A DNA stretch of 64,000 bases, from positions 2,108,001 to 2,172,000 of the forward strand of contig NZ_CP197465.1 of the NCBI RefSeq assembly GCF_052180275.1, given 5' to 3'. The position numbers and the translations under genes are program-made. Shown here one piece after another: positions 1-8,500 of the stretch (its first letter is position 1; every line of letters starts with the position of its first letter). The DNA comes from Kumtagia sp052180275. GTDB taxonomy: Bacteria > Pseudomonadota > Alphaproteobacteria > Rhizobiales > Rhizobiaceae. The notes under the pieces are model-generated. The model saw only the letters and a program-made list of their open reading frames with translations, made no database searches and was not told where the DNA came from.

Positions 1-1097
1 CCGGCGCGCAGCAGACCCGTCACAAGCGTTGCGTTGCGGTCCTTCTGGGAGAGCGTTTCGCCGTCCGAGAGGTCGGCGTCGCCATACACATCGCGAACGA
101 CCCGGCCGGTTATGCCGAAACGCGCCTTGCCGACATCCTTGTCGAGGCCGAGGCTGCCGCTGAAGGTCTGGTGGATCGGATCCGAGGCGGTTCCCTCGAT
201 TACCACCGGCGACGAAGCGGTCTCCGGCAAACGCAGGTATTCCAACGTGCCGCGCCCTTGAAGCTCTTCGGAGATGTCGAGGTTCAGCGCCGCAACCGCG
301 CCGATGCGCGAGTCCTCCAGCTCGTATCCCGAGAGCGACCTGCGGAAGACGCCATAGGCGTCGAGCGTCGCGGAATGCTGGCTCCAGTCCGAAATGGCGT
401 TCAGCCGCAGCGTGGTCTCCGAAAGCACGGCCCCCTTGCCGTCGACGCTGTAGTTGGCGTTCGAGGTGACGGTGACCCCCTGCTCGATGGTCGGGCGCAG
501 GATGAACGTGCCGACGCGGATGCCCAGAGGAGCGTAAGGGTTCTCCGGCTCGGTGCGCCCGTCGAGCACCTCGATCGCCTCGACCCGGCCGGCATCGTCG
601 GGGACGCCGATCCGCTCGGCAGGCCCTATTGGCTCTGCACGGACGGTTCCGGTCGTGTCGTTCCCCTGGTCCTGGGCCGGTTCTCCGCTTCTCGTATCGC
701 GCGTATTAGCCCGTGCCGGCGCTTCTTGCTGCGCCCGCTTGCGGTCGCGCGCGGTCGAGGGCGGGCGGGCCGCGGGGACGGGCAGGTCGCCGTTGAAGCT
801 TGCCGTGTCTCCCGCATCTTGCGGAAACAATGAGCCGCGCGGCTGGCCCGGCGTATCCGCCGGCGGCTCGTCCGGAACCGCGCCGGGGCTCACGGGAACA
901 TAGGCGGGCGGCGCCTGCGTCGCACCGGTGGCCTGTGGATCGGTGGCCTCCGAACCAGGCCGTATGGCGCCCCGCAGGCCACTTGTATCCTGCGCGGATG
1001 CCGCGCCCGCCATCACCCATACGCTCGCCGACGCAAGCAGAAGGCCGATCGCCTTCGCGCGCAGGCTGTACGTTGGTTTTGTGCGGACCCGCGGCAT
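1..1097 (-). CDS. Outer-membrane beta-barrel protein, putative porin-like (3' end outside window)
   Basis: The frame is open from an ATG at 1097 to the left edge without a stop, so at least 365 residues are encoded and the C-terminus is missing. The product begins with a Sec-type signal peptide (positive MPRVRTK start, hydrophobic core, likely cleavage near residue 36 at ASA/Q). A Pro/Ala/Gly/Asp-rich, probably disordered segment follows to about residue 180. After that come alternating polar/hydrophobic strands (for example GTFILRPTIEQGVTV and SATLDAYGVFRRSLSGYEL) as in beta-barrel outer-membrane proteins of the BBP2-like group of Rhizobiales. The family is inferred from this pattern and not from a catalytic motif. 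It is divergent from kdsD. Its substrate, if it is a pore, cannot be told. Confidence 0.7.
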   Translation of the reverse strand, partial: MPRVRTKPTYSLRAKAIGLLLASASVWVMAGAASAQDTSGLRGAIRPGSEATDPQATGATQAPPAYVPVSPGAVPDEPPADTPGQPRGSLFPQDAGDTASFNGDLPVPAARPPSTARDRKRAQQEAPARANTRDTRSGEPAQDQGNDTTGTVRAEPIGPAERIGVPDDAGRVEAIEVLDGRTEPENPYAPLGIRVGTFILRPTIEQGVTVTSNANYSVDGKGAVLSETTLRLNAISDWSQHSATLDAYGVFRRSLSGYELEDSRIGAVAALNLDISEELQGRGTLEYLRLPETASSPVVIEGTASDPIHQTFSGSLGLDKDVGKARFGITGRVVRDVYGDADLSDGETLSQKDRNATLVTGLLRA

Positions 1098-1243
1098 GAA
1101 TTTCCAATGGCTCGGTGACGCCTGCGCGCCATGCTTACCGAACCGTAAATGCGGATGGTTAATGTTGTGTTGCTCGCAGAGCGCGGTGGGCAATCGCGTC
1201 TTCGCGGTGGACAGGACGGCGCCAAAGCGCTAATCGGATTCGC

Positions 1244-2242
1244 ATGGTTCTAGCGTCCGTGAAGATACAGCCGGATCGTTCCTTCTCGATTGCATCGGCG
1301 ATAAGAACGGTGTCGATTGAGCAGGCGGGCGTCGCCGCGCTTCTTGCTGCCCTGAACAACGGCCTGTCCGAACCCTTCGCCAACGCCGTCGAGCTGATCT
1401 CCCGCATCCAGGGGCGCGTCATCGTCACCGGTGTCGGCAAGAGCGGCCATATCGGCTCGAAGATCGCCGCGACGATGGCCTCGACCGGAACGCCGGCCTT
1501 CTTCGTGCACCCCGCCGAAGCCAACCATGGCGATCTTGGCATGATCGCCAAGAACGATGCCATCATCGCGATGTCCTGGTCCGGCGAGACAGCCGAGCTC
1601 AAGGGCATCATCGCCTATTCCCGGCGCTTCTCCATTCCGCTGATCGCTATCACGTCGGGAACCGAGTCGGCGCTGGCGCGGGCCGCCGATGTCGTCATCA
1701 ACTTGCCGAAGACGCCTGAAGCCTGCCCGCACGGGTTGGCGCCGACGACGTCGACGCTGCAGCAACTGGTGATCGGCGATGCGATGGCGATCGCCTTGCT
1801 GGAATTGCGCGGTTTTACGCCCGATCACTTCCGCACCTTCCACCCGGGCGGCCAGCTCGGCGCCAGCCTGACGAAGATCAGCGACATCATGCATACGGGC
1901 GACGGCATCCCGACCATCCTCGTCGGTTCGGGCATGAAGGAGGCGATCGTCGCCATGTCGAGCAGACGCTTCGGCTGCGTCGTGGTCGTCGATGCCGAGG
2001 GCGGCCTCGCCGGCATCATTACGGACGGCGACCTGCGCCGCAAGATCGGCGAGGACCTGCCGTCGAAGATCGTCGATGAGGTGATGACGCGCAATCCGAA
2101 GTGGATCGAGCCTGACGAACTGGCCGCCACCGCGCTGCAACGCATCCAGACATCGTCGATCACCGGGCTGATCGTCGTGGAAGACAACAAGGTCGCGGGC
2201 TTCGTCCACCTGCACGACCTGCTCAAGGTCGGCGTCGCCTAG
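1244..2242 (+). CDS. kdsD: Arabinose-5-phosphate isomerase, KpsF/GutQ family
   Basis: Interconverts ribulose 5-phosphate and arabinose 5-phosphate, the first step toward KDO for lipopolysaccharide; cytosolic. The 332-residue product has the usual two-part build. An SIS sugar isomerase domain spans about residues 35-185, with the phosphate-binding GVGKSGHIGSK loop, the HPAEANHGDLGM segment and the SWSGETAEL loop. Two CBS repeats lie at about 205-330, each ending in a DGDLRR- or LHDLL-type motif. The ATG at 1244 has only a weak ribosome site, but an N-terminus of about this length is normal. The neighbours are not other KDO genes. Capsule-specific KpsF and housekeeping KdsD cannot be separated by sequence alone; no capsule genes are nearby, so the housekeeping role is more likely. 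Confidence 0.9.
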   Translation: MVLASVKIQPDRSFSIASAIRTVSIEQAGVAALLAALNNGLSEPFANAVELISRIQGRVIVTGVGKSGHIGSKIAATMASTGTPAFFVHPAEANHGDLGMIAKNDAIIAMSWSGETAELKGIIAYSRRFSIPLIAITSGTESALARAADVVINLPKTPEACPHGLAPTTSTLQQLVIGDAMAIALLELRGFTPDHFRTFHPGGQLGASLTKISDIMHTGDGIPTILVGSGMKEAIVAMSSRRFGCVVVVDAEGGLAGIITDGDLRRKIGEDLPSKIVDEVMTRNPKWIEPDELAATALQRIQTSSITGLIVVEDNKVAGFVHLHDLLKVGVA

Positions 2243-2248
2243 GCGGCG

Positions 2249-2707
2249 TCAGGCCGCGACCACCACCAGTTCCAGGTCGGCGACCGAAACGACCTTCACC
2301 CTGGATCCGACCGGAAGGTCGGGACCCGACACACGCCACATCGTATCGCCGAGCTGTATGCGGCCGTAGCCTTCCTGGATCGGCTCCGTCAGCGTCGCAG
2401 TGCGGCCGATCAGCTGTTCGCCGCGGCGGTTGAGCAGCGGCTGGTCGCTTTCGGTCTTGCGCCCACCCATGAGCTTGTAGCCGGCATAGGCCGCGAACAG
2501 CGACAGCGCCAGGAAGAGGATCACCTGCACCTGCCAGCCCCAGAACGCCGTGTTCCACAGCGCCAGCGAGAGCGCGCCGACGACGAGGGCCGCAAGGCCG
2601 ATCCACAGCAGGAAGAAGCCGGGAACCAGTATTTCGATGGCAAGCAGGGCCAGGCCCACCACCATCCAGTTCCATGGCCCGAGCTGGTCGACCAGCCATT
2701 CGATCAT
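2249..2707 (-). CDS. NfeD-like membrane protein
   Basis: A short (152-residue) NfeD-type protein without the protease domain found in long forms. Hydrophobic segments at about residues 13-35 and 38-75 form three or four membrane spans. They are followed by a C-terminal soluble OB-fold-like domain (about 90-150) with the GRTATLTEPIQEGYGRI pattern typical of NfeD. It lies 10 bp downstream of the SPFH protein gene, so the two are surely one transcript. Such pairs are widespread, and NfeD is thought to bind the stomatin-like partner in membrane microdomains. The function here is inferred from that pairing. Confidence 0.85.
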   Translation of the reverse strand: MIEWLVDQLGPWNWMVVGLALLAIEILVPGFFLLWIGLAALVVGALSLALWNTAFWGWQVQVILFLALSLFAAYAGYKLMGGRKTESDQPLLNRRGEQLIGRTATLTEPIQEGYGRIQLGDTMWRVSGPDLPVGSRVKVVSVADLELVVVAA

Positions 2708-2717
2708 CCGCGCGTCC

Positions 2718-3668
2718 TCAGCTCTGGTCCGGCACGCGCGTCACCGGCGGGCGGGCCGGCGAGCGTGGAGCTGGGCCGCCGTCATGCCCGAACACGTCGC
2801 GGGCGATTGCCCCGATGCCGCCCAGCGTGCCGATCAGCGAGGATGCCTCCAGCGGCATCAGCACGACCTTGCTGTTGCTCGACGAGGCGATGTGCGACAG
2901 CGCCTCGGTGTATTTCTGGGCGACGAAGTAGTTGATCGCCTGGACGTCGCCCTTGGCGATGGCTTCCGACACCACCTGCGTGGCGCGGGCCTCGGCCTCG
3001 GCAGCGCGCTCGCGCGCCTCGGCGTCGCGGAAGGCAGCTTCCTTGCGGCCCTCGGCTTCCAGCACCTGCGCCTGCTTCAGGCCCTCGGCTTCAAGAATCT
3101 GGGCGCGCTTGTTGCGCTCAGCCATCATCTGGCGGGCCATGGATTCCACCAGGTTCGCCGGCGGGTTGATGTCCTTGATCTCGACGCGCGTCACCTTGAT
3201 GCCCCACACATGCGCCGCCTCGTCGACGATGCGCAGCAGGCGCTCATTGATCTGGTCGCGGTTGGAGAGCAGCTCGTCGAGATCCATCGAGCCCATGACC
3301 GAGCGGATGTTGGTCATGGTGAGGTTCAGGATGGCGTTCTGCAGGTTGGAGACCTGGTAGGCGGCCTGCGCGGCGTTCAGCACCTGGTAGAAGGCGACGC
3401 CGTCGACCGCCACGGTGGCGTTGTCGCGGGTGATCACCTCCTGGGTCGGCACGTCCAGCACCTGCTCCATCATGTTCAGCTTGGCGCCGATGCGGTCCAT
3501 GAAGGGGACGATAAGGTTGAGGCCTGGCGTCAGGGTCCTGGTATAGCGGCCGAAGCGCTCCACCGTGTAGTTGTAGCCCTGGCTGACGGTCCTGATACCG
3601 GCGAACAATATTGCGATGACAAAGACTGCAAGCGCGAAGATGGTGATGTCGAAGCCGGTGAAATCCAC
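2718..3668 (-). CDS. qmcA: SPFH/band 7 (stomatin-like, QmcA-type) membrane protein
   Basis: Membrane-anchored scaffold protein of the SPFH superfamily, 316 residues. One N-terminal membrane span (about residues 8-28) precedes the band 7 domain (about 30-200), with the ERFGRYTRTLTPGLNLIVPF signature and the TRDNATVAVDGV strand. A long Ala/Glu-rich coiled coil follows (about 185-250, AERNKRAQILEAEG and repeats), and then the paraslipin-type C-terminal segment. The gene is first in a two-gene unit with nfeD. The family oligomerises into membrane domains and modulates membrane proteases or fluidity; which role applies here is unknown. The symbol follows the E. coli homolog and is approximate. Confidence 0.85.
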   Translation of the reverse strand: MDFTGFDITIFALAVFVIAILFAGIRTVSQGYNYTVERFGRYTRTLTPGLNLIVPFMDRIGAKLNMMEQVLDVPTQEVITRDNATVAVDGVAFYQVLNAAQAAYQVSNLQNAILNLTMTNIRSVMGSMDLDELLSNRDQINERLLRIVDEAAHVWGIKVTRVEIKDINPPANLVESMARQMMAERNKRAQILEAEGLKQAQVLEAEGRKEAAFRDAEARERAAEAEARATQVVSEAIAKGDVQAINYFVAQKYTEALSHIASSSNSKVVLMPLEASSLIGTLGGIGAIARDVFGHDGGPAPRSPARPPVTRVPDQS

Positions 3669-3781
3669 GCAATTCCCTCCAGTTGCAGCGCCGGCCGCGC
3701 CAACAGTGCCGCCCGGCCCCGCGAATCACTTAGGTTGGTTCTGACAGCTATACAATCGGCCTATGTCCGAAAGCCGGGCGA

Positions 3782-4993
3782 TCAGCGCGCAAAGGCGAAG
3801 ATGTCGGTGTCCGGGTCGTTCTTTCCGGCCAGCGCCGTGGCGATCAGCTCCGAGGCGATCTGCGAATAGGTGATGCCGTTGCCGCCATAACCCATCACCG
3901 CGAAGAGGTTTGGCTTGCGCGGGAGAGTCCCGATCATCGGCAGCCCCGTATCGGTCGTGCCGAAGGCCCCGGCCCAGGCGAATTCCGGTGATGTGTCGAG
4001 ATGCGGGAACATGCGCCGGAGCTTTTGCGAGATTGTCGCGGTCTTTTCCTCGATCATCGAATCGCGCAGGGCCTCGTCGCTGAATTCCTCGTCCTCGCCG
4101 CCGCAGATAATGCGACCGTCATGCGTGGAGCGCATGTAGAGATAGGGATCCGACGCCTCCCAGATGAAAGCCGCGCCGGGCCAGACGTTCTGCTTTTGCT
4201 GCCGGGTCGCGATGGCAAAGGTCGAGATGACCTGGTGCTTGGTTGCCGGTACCGCGTCCATCAGTTCGTAGCCGGTGGCGAGAACGACGCTCTTCGCCGA
4301 AATGACCGGGCCGTCCCTGGTTGCGACCGTCAGGTCGTCCGCTGTCCCGGTGATCCCCGTCGCCTCGACGGGTGCGTAGAGACGCCCCTTGCGTTCGACC
4401 ACTTTCTTCAAGAGGCCCGCCGTCAGCTTGCGCGGGTCGAGCGCCAGGTTGCCATGGCTGAGCAGCGCGGAACGGCCCTTGATGCCGAAGCGTTCGGCAA
4501 GTTCCAGCGGCTTCAGGTAGGTTGTGCGGAGCCCGGCCTGGCGGCGCGTCTCACCTTCTTCCCGCAATTGCGTGGGCGACAGGGCGTTACCGTCGAGGAA
4601 CAGCGACTGCCGCGGCTCCATCAGGCAGTCGATCTGCAGGTCCTCGATGCGCGCCTGCAAATTGGCGACCGCGAGGCGGGAGCGGCGCCAGGCGGTTTCG
4701 GCCTTGCCGCGCCCGATCTTGCCGGCCAGCACCGACAGTGGCTGGTCGATCTCGTATTGCACGAGCGCGGTCGTCGCGGCGGTGGAGCCGACCAGCGGCC
4801 CGCGCCGGTCGATGCAAACCACGTCGTGTCCGTTGGCGGTCAGCGCCTCGGCGATCATCGCGCCGCTGATGCCCATGCCGACCACCACGACATCCGTCGT
4901 GATGTCCTGCCTCAGATTGCCCGCCGGAACGCCCGGCGCGCGGTAGGCGGACCAGACCGGACGTCCGGTACGAAGATCGAGTTTGCGCTGCAT
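3782..4993 (-). CDS. FAD-dependent oxidoreductase, DAO family
   Basis: About 403 residues when started at the ATG at 4993 (MQRKLDL). A longer frame begins only at a TTG at 5017 and looks less likely. An N-terminal dinucleotide-binding fold has VVVVGMGISGAMIAEAL, followed by an acidic residue region (VCIDRR) that contacts FAD ribose. The middle holds the substrate domain of D-amino-acid oxidase/glycine oxidase type proteins. The C-terminus has the second FAD segment, LFAVMGYGGNGITYSQIASELI. Such enzymes oxidise amines or amino acids to imines with transfer to oxygen or another acceptor. The substrate cannot be assigned. The gene is downstream of hemH on the same strand, with a 73-bp gap. Confidence 0.75.
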   Translation of the reverse strand: MQRKLDLRTGRPVWSAYRAPGVPAGNLRQDITTDVVVVGMGISGAMIAEALTANGHDVVCIDRRGPLVGSTAATTALVQYEIDQPLSVLAGKIGRGKAETAWRRSRLAVANLQARIEDLQIDCLMEPRQSLFLDGNALSPTQLREEGETRRQAGLRTTYLKPLELAERFGIKGRSALLSHGNLALDPRKLTAGLLKKVVERKGRLYAPVEATGITGTADDLTVATRDGPVISAKSVVLATGYELMDAVPATKHQVISTFAIATRQQKQNVWPGAAFIWEASDPYLYMRSTHDGRIICGGEDEEFSDEALRDSMIEEKTATISQKLRRMFPHLDTSPEFAWAGAFGTTDTGLPMIGTLPRKPNLFAVMGYGGNGITYSQIASELIATALAGKNDPDTDIFAFAR

Positions 4994-5066
4994 GAGAAAG
5001 TTCCAGGTCGGAGGCAAGCGTCAACGGCGCAGCATCGCAGGTGTTCCGCAATGCTCGAAAGCGTGC

Positions 5067-6131
5067 TCAGATCCAGCCGGAAAGTTCGCGGCGGACCATC
5101 GTCTCGACGACCTGCATGCCTTCGACGGAATCGTTGAGGCATGGGATATGCGAAAAATTCTGCCCGCCGGCGTGATGGAAAATCTCCGCCGCCTCGACCG
5201 CGATCTCCTCCAGCGTCTCGATGCAGTCGGCGGAAAAGCCGGGATTGATGACGGCGATGGACTTCACGCCGTCGCGCGCCAGCTTCTCCACTGTCTTGTC
5301 GGTGTAGGGCTGCAGCCATTCCTGCGCGCCGAAACGTGACTGGAAAGTGGTGACGATCTTCTGCTCGCTCCACCCGAGTTTTTCGCGCAGCAGCCGGATC
5401 GTCTCCAGGCAATGGCCGCGATAGGGGTCGCCCTTGTCTGAATAGGGTTTTGGGATGCCGTGAAAGGAGGCGAGCACAACCTCCGGTTCGAACGGCAGCG
5501 TTTTCAGATGCGCCTCGATGGAGCGGGCGAGGGCTTCGATATAGACCGGCTCGTGATAGTAGGGCGGCACCGTGCGCACTGCGGGCGCGTTGCGCATTTT
5601 TGCCAGCGCGTCGAACAGCTTGTCGTTGGCCGTCGCCGTCGTCGTTGCCGAATATTGCGGATAGAGCGGGAAGGTCAGGATACGATCGCAGCCTTGCGCA
5701 ACCAGCTTGTCGACGACGCTTTTGGTCGAGGGATTGCCATAGCGCATTGCCCAGTCGACGACGATCCGGTCGTCGCCGGCAAAGACCGCCGCCAGCTTTT
5801 CGCCCTGGGCGCGGGTGATGGTTCGCAGCGGCGACTCGTTCCTCTCGCGGTTCCAGATCTTCGCGTAGTTGGCGCCGGATTTGCGCGGGCGGGTGGTGAG
5901 CACCGCGCCGTAGAGGATCGGATACCAGACGAAACGCGGCAGTTCGATGACGCGCGGGTCGGACAGGAACTCGCGCAAATAGCGCCACATCGGCCAGAAA
6001 TCGGTGCCGTCCGGCGTGCCGAGATTGACCAGCATGACGCCGATCTTCGAAGGAGCGACGGGACGCGCATCATCCCCCGTTGTCATGGCGGACGGTTGCC
6101 TTGCTCTCGGTCCGGCAGTGGCTGAAGTCAT
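5067..6131 (-). CDS. hemH: Ferrochelatase
   Basis: Inserts ferrous iron into protoporphyrin IX, the last step of protoheme synthesis. The 354-residue product has the family hallmarks in order: VMLVNLGTPDGTD near the N-terminus, the Arg/Tyr-rich YGAVLTTRPRKSGANYAKIW segment, the SFHGIPKPYSDKGDPYRGHC region carrying the metal-binding catalytic His, FQSRFGAQEWLQPYTD, and NPGFSADCIETLEEI with the conserved Glu. Length matches alphaproteobacterial homologs, with about 25 extra N-terminal residues before KIGVMLVN. It lies between the terminator of the nucleotidase gene and the FAD oxidoreductase gene and has its own upstream region. Confidence is high. Confidence 0.95.
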   Translation of the reverse strand: MTSATAGPRARQPSAMTTGDDARPVAPSKIGVMLVNLGTPDGTDFWPMWRYLREFLSDPRVIELPRFVWYPILYGAVLTTRPRKSGANYAKIWNRERNESPLRTITRAQGEKLAAVFAGDDRIVVDWAMRYGNPSTKSVVDKLVAQGCDRILTFPLYPQYSATTTATANDKLFDALAKMRNAPAVRTVPPYYHEPVYIEALARSIEAHLKTLPFEPEVVLASFHGIPKPYSDKGDPYRGHCLETIRLLREKLGWSEQKIVTTFQSRFGAQEWLQPYTDKTVEKLARDGVKSIAVINPGFSADCIETLEEIAVEAAEIFHHAGGQNFSHIPCLNDSVEGMQVVETMVRRELSGWI

Positions 6132-6206
6132 AAGGCTGTGCTCTCCGACCGCCGATACGTAGCCGCAAACCCGCCGAATTCAATGCAGCCTGTGGCCGCA
6201 CATGAA

Positions 6207-6233
6207 AACGGCCCGGCGGGAGGCCGGGCCGTT
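6207..6233 (-). terminator. Rho-independent terminator of the 5'-nucleotidase gene
   Basis: Perfect 11-bp stem (AACGGCCCGGC, 6207-6217, with its complement at 6223-6233) and a 5-base loop. On the minus strand it is followed by TTTTC. It begins 20 bases after the nucleotidase stop codon, the right place to end that transcript before hemH. Confidence 0.85.
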
Positions 6234-6253
6234 GGCATTCCATTCATCCCACC

Positions 6254-8311
6254 TCAGTTCGCCGGCGGAATGGTCAGCGTTGCGCCAACCGGAATGAAGC
6301 GCGGCTTGAAGGGATTGGCGTCGCCGATCAGGTGCCATTTGGCCCCGTCGCCATACACCTTCTCGGCGATGTCCCAGTAGTTGTCGCCGGCAACGACCAC
6401 ATGCGAGGTCTCGGGCTTGGCGGCCGGAGGCGTGGTCTCGGCAGGCGCGGCGGCGGTTGCCGGAGCCTCCGCGGGAGCGGCGGGTGTCGCGGCCTCGGCG
6501 GGATCGGCAGGTGCGGGCTCGCCAGCGGCCGGCGGCGCCTTGGTGATGTCGGCCGATCCGGCCGGAAGTTCCGGCAGCTTCACTTCGGGGGCGGGAGCAG
6601 CCGGAGCCGTTGCCGCGGGGGCAGGCTCGGCAGCCGGCGCCGGCTGCGCGGGAGCGGGTTCCGCGGCAGGAGCGGGCTGGGCGGCATCGGCCGGTGCGGC
6701 CGCGGCGACCTCGGTGATGCGGCCGTCGATCGCCGGCGTATAGGGGCGATGCGCGGCGAGGTAGTCGGCCACCACCTGTTCGAGGCCCGGACCGTAGTCA
6801 TAGGCGTTCTTGGCATCGGTGGCGAAGATCTTGTAGCCGTCGCCGCCCTGGCGGACATAGTTGTTGGTGGCTGCGATGTAGGTCTTGTTCGGGTCGATCG
6901 GCCCCCAGGCGCCGTTCTCCATGACCTCGACCGACTTGACGCGGCTGCCGGCCGGCGCCGTCTTGTCGAAGGCATATTTCAGGCCGGCGACCTGCGGGAA
7001 GCGGCCGGCGCCTTCCTCGATCTGGCCGAGGCCGCTTTCAAGTGCTGCGGTGATGTCCTTGCCGGGAAGCTGGAAGGTGGCGAGCGTATTCTGGAAGGGC
7101 AGGACGGTCAGCACTTCGCCCATGGTCACCACACCCTGGTCGATCGAGGCGCGCAGGCCGCCGCCATTCTGGAAGACGATCTGCACGCCCTGGCCCTTGA
7201 CGCGGTCGAGGATGGCGTCGGCGACGAGGTTGCCCATCTCGCATTCGCGGGTGCGGCAGCTGTCGCGGCTGCCGTCGATCGCCTTGGTCGTCTCGGAGAC
7301 TTCCTTGTTCTTCAGTTCCTCGATCGGCGCGCCGAGTTCGGCGATGCGCGTCAGCGTGGCTGCGTCCGGCGTGATCGACTTGTCGAGCCAGATCGGATCG
7401 CCCCTGGCTTCCTTGACGACGCCTGCATCGTCGAAGGTGACCTGCAACTCGCCCAGCACCTTGGAGTAGGAAGCTGCCTGGACGACGGGCACCTTGTAGC
7501 CCTGCGGATTGTCGACCCAGGTCGGGTAGGGGCCTGCCGCCTTGTCCTCGGGCTTGTTCGACAGCAGCGTGTGCGAATGGCCGCCCACCACCACGTCGAC
7601 GCCCGGAATCTTGGCGATCATCTCCATCTCGCGGGGATAGCCGATGTGGGTGAGGGCGATGATCTTGTCGACGCCCTCGTCCGTCAGCTTCTTCACCTCG
7701 GCCGCGATGTTGGCGACGTCGTCCTCGATCTGGATGTTCGGGCCGGGCGAGGCGATCTCCGGGGTGTCGGTGGTCACCGCGCCGATGATGCCGATCTTCT
7801 GGCCGCCGACGTCCAGCACCACGGACGGCTTGATCTTGCCGTTGGCCTTCGACTGGTTGTTCGGCTTGATGTTGACGCCGAGGATCGGGAATTTCGCGTT
7901 GTCGATGAAGGGCACCAGCGCGTCCTCGCCATCGTCGAATTCGTGGTTGCCGAGCGCCATGGCGTCAAAGCCCATCTGGTTGAGGAACTCCTCCTCGGCC
8001 TTGCCCTTGTAGGTCGTGTAGAAAAGCGATCCCTGGAAATTGTCGCCCGCTGACAGCAGGACGACGTTCTGGTCCTTGAGCTTGTCGCGCTCCTGGGCAA
8101 TGGCTGTGATCAGCCGCGCCGCGCCGCCGAAACATTCGCCTTTCGTCTCCTCCTCCGCCGAGCAGGTCGATTCGTATTTGTTGTTGCTCTCGATGCGGCT
8201 GTGCCAGTCGTTGATGTGGAGGATGTTCAATGTGTAGTCGGCAAAGGAGGCGCTGGCGGACATCGCAAGCGTCGAGGCCGACAATGCGGCGAGGGCGGCG
8301 AGTTTCTTCAT
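6254..8311 (-). CDS. Secreted 5'-nucleotidase/UDP-sugar hydrolase-type enzyme with C-terminal LysM domain
   Basis: A 685-residue periplasmic or cell-wall enzyme that removes phosphate from nucleotides or related compounds. A signal peptide (residues 1-24, cleaving after SFA) precedes the calcineurin-like metallophosphatase domain (about 25-320), with ILHINDWHSR, SAGDNFQGS, GNHEFDDG and GGHSHT metal ligands. The 5'-nucleotidase C-terminal domain (about 340-525) carries NGGGLRAS and NYVRQGGDGY, the purine-stacking region. A 110-residue Ala/Pro/Glu linker follows, and the last 50 residues form a LysM module (VVAGDNYWDIAEKVYGDGAKW) that should hold the enzyme to peptidoglycan. The nucleotidase-LysM combination is less usual than the stand-alone enzyme. 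It is monocistronic, with its own terminator. Confidence 0.9.
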   Translation of the reverse strand: MKKLAALAALSASTLAMSASASFADYTLNILHINDWHSRIESNNKYESTCSAEEETKGECFGGAARLITAIAQERDKLKDQNVVLLSAGDNFQGSLFYTTYKGKAEEEFLNQMGFDAMALGNHEFDDGEDALVPFIDNAKFPILGVNIKPNNQSKANGKIKPSVVLDVGGQKIGIIGAVTTDTPEIASPGPNIQIEDDVANIAAEVKKLTDEGVDKIIALTHIGYPREMEMIAKIPGVDVVVGGHSHTLLSNKPEDKAAGPYPTWVDNPQGYKVPVVQAASYSKVLGELQVTFDDAGVVKEARGDPIWLDKSITPDAATLTRIAELGAPIEELKNKEVSETTKAIDGSRDSCRTRECEMGNLVADAILDRVKGQGVQIVFQNGGGLRASIDQGVVTMGEVLTVLPFQNTLATFQLPGKDITAALESGLGQIEEGAGRFPQVAGLKYAFDKTAPAGSRVKSVEVMENGAWGPIDPNKTYIAATNNYVRQGGDGYKIFATDAKNAYDYGPGLEQVVADYLAAHRPYTPAIDGRITEVAAAAPADAAQPAPAAEPAPAQPAPAAEPAPAATAPAAPAPEVKLPELPAGSADITKAPPAAGEPAPADPAEAATPAAPAEAPATAAAPAETTPPAAKPETSHVVVAGDNYWDIAEKVYGDGAKWHLIGDANPFKPRFIPVGATLTIPPAN

Positions 8312-8500
8312 TTTTGTCTCCCGGATACGGCTGGCGGTAAGCTCATAGCGCGCCGCCTTGACCGTTTTCTGACACGGCCGATGCTGGGCATGTTTTCACC
8401 GGCGTCCGGCGGATGCAAGCGGAATCAGGGCGCTAAGCGTGATGGGCGCCGGCCTGTTGCCGGAATGAAGCGGTCCCGTGCGGGTGACCCGACGGCAGGC

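Noticed and set aside
6332..8053. 573-codon plus-strand frame, Gly/Arg-rich
   Set aside because: Antisense to the nucleotidase gene; its repeats mirror the Ala/Pro linker.
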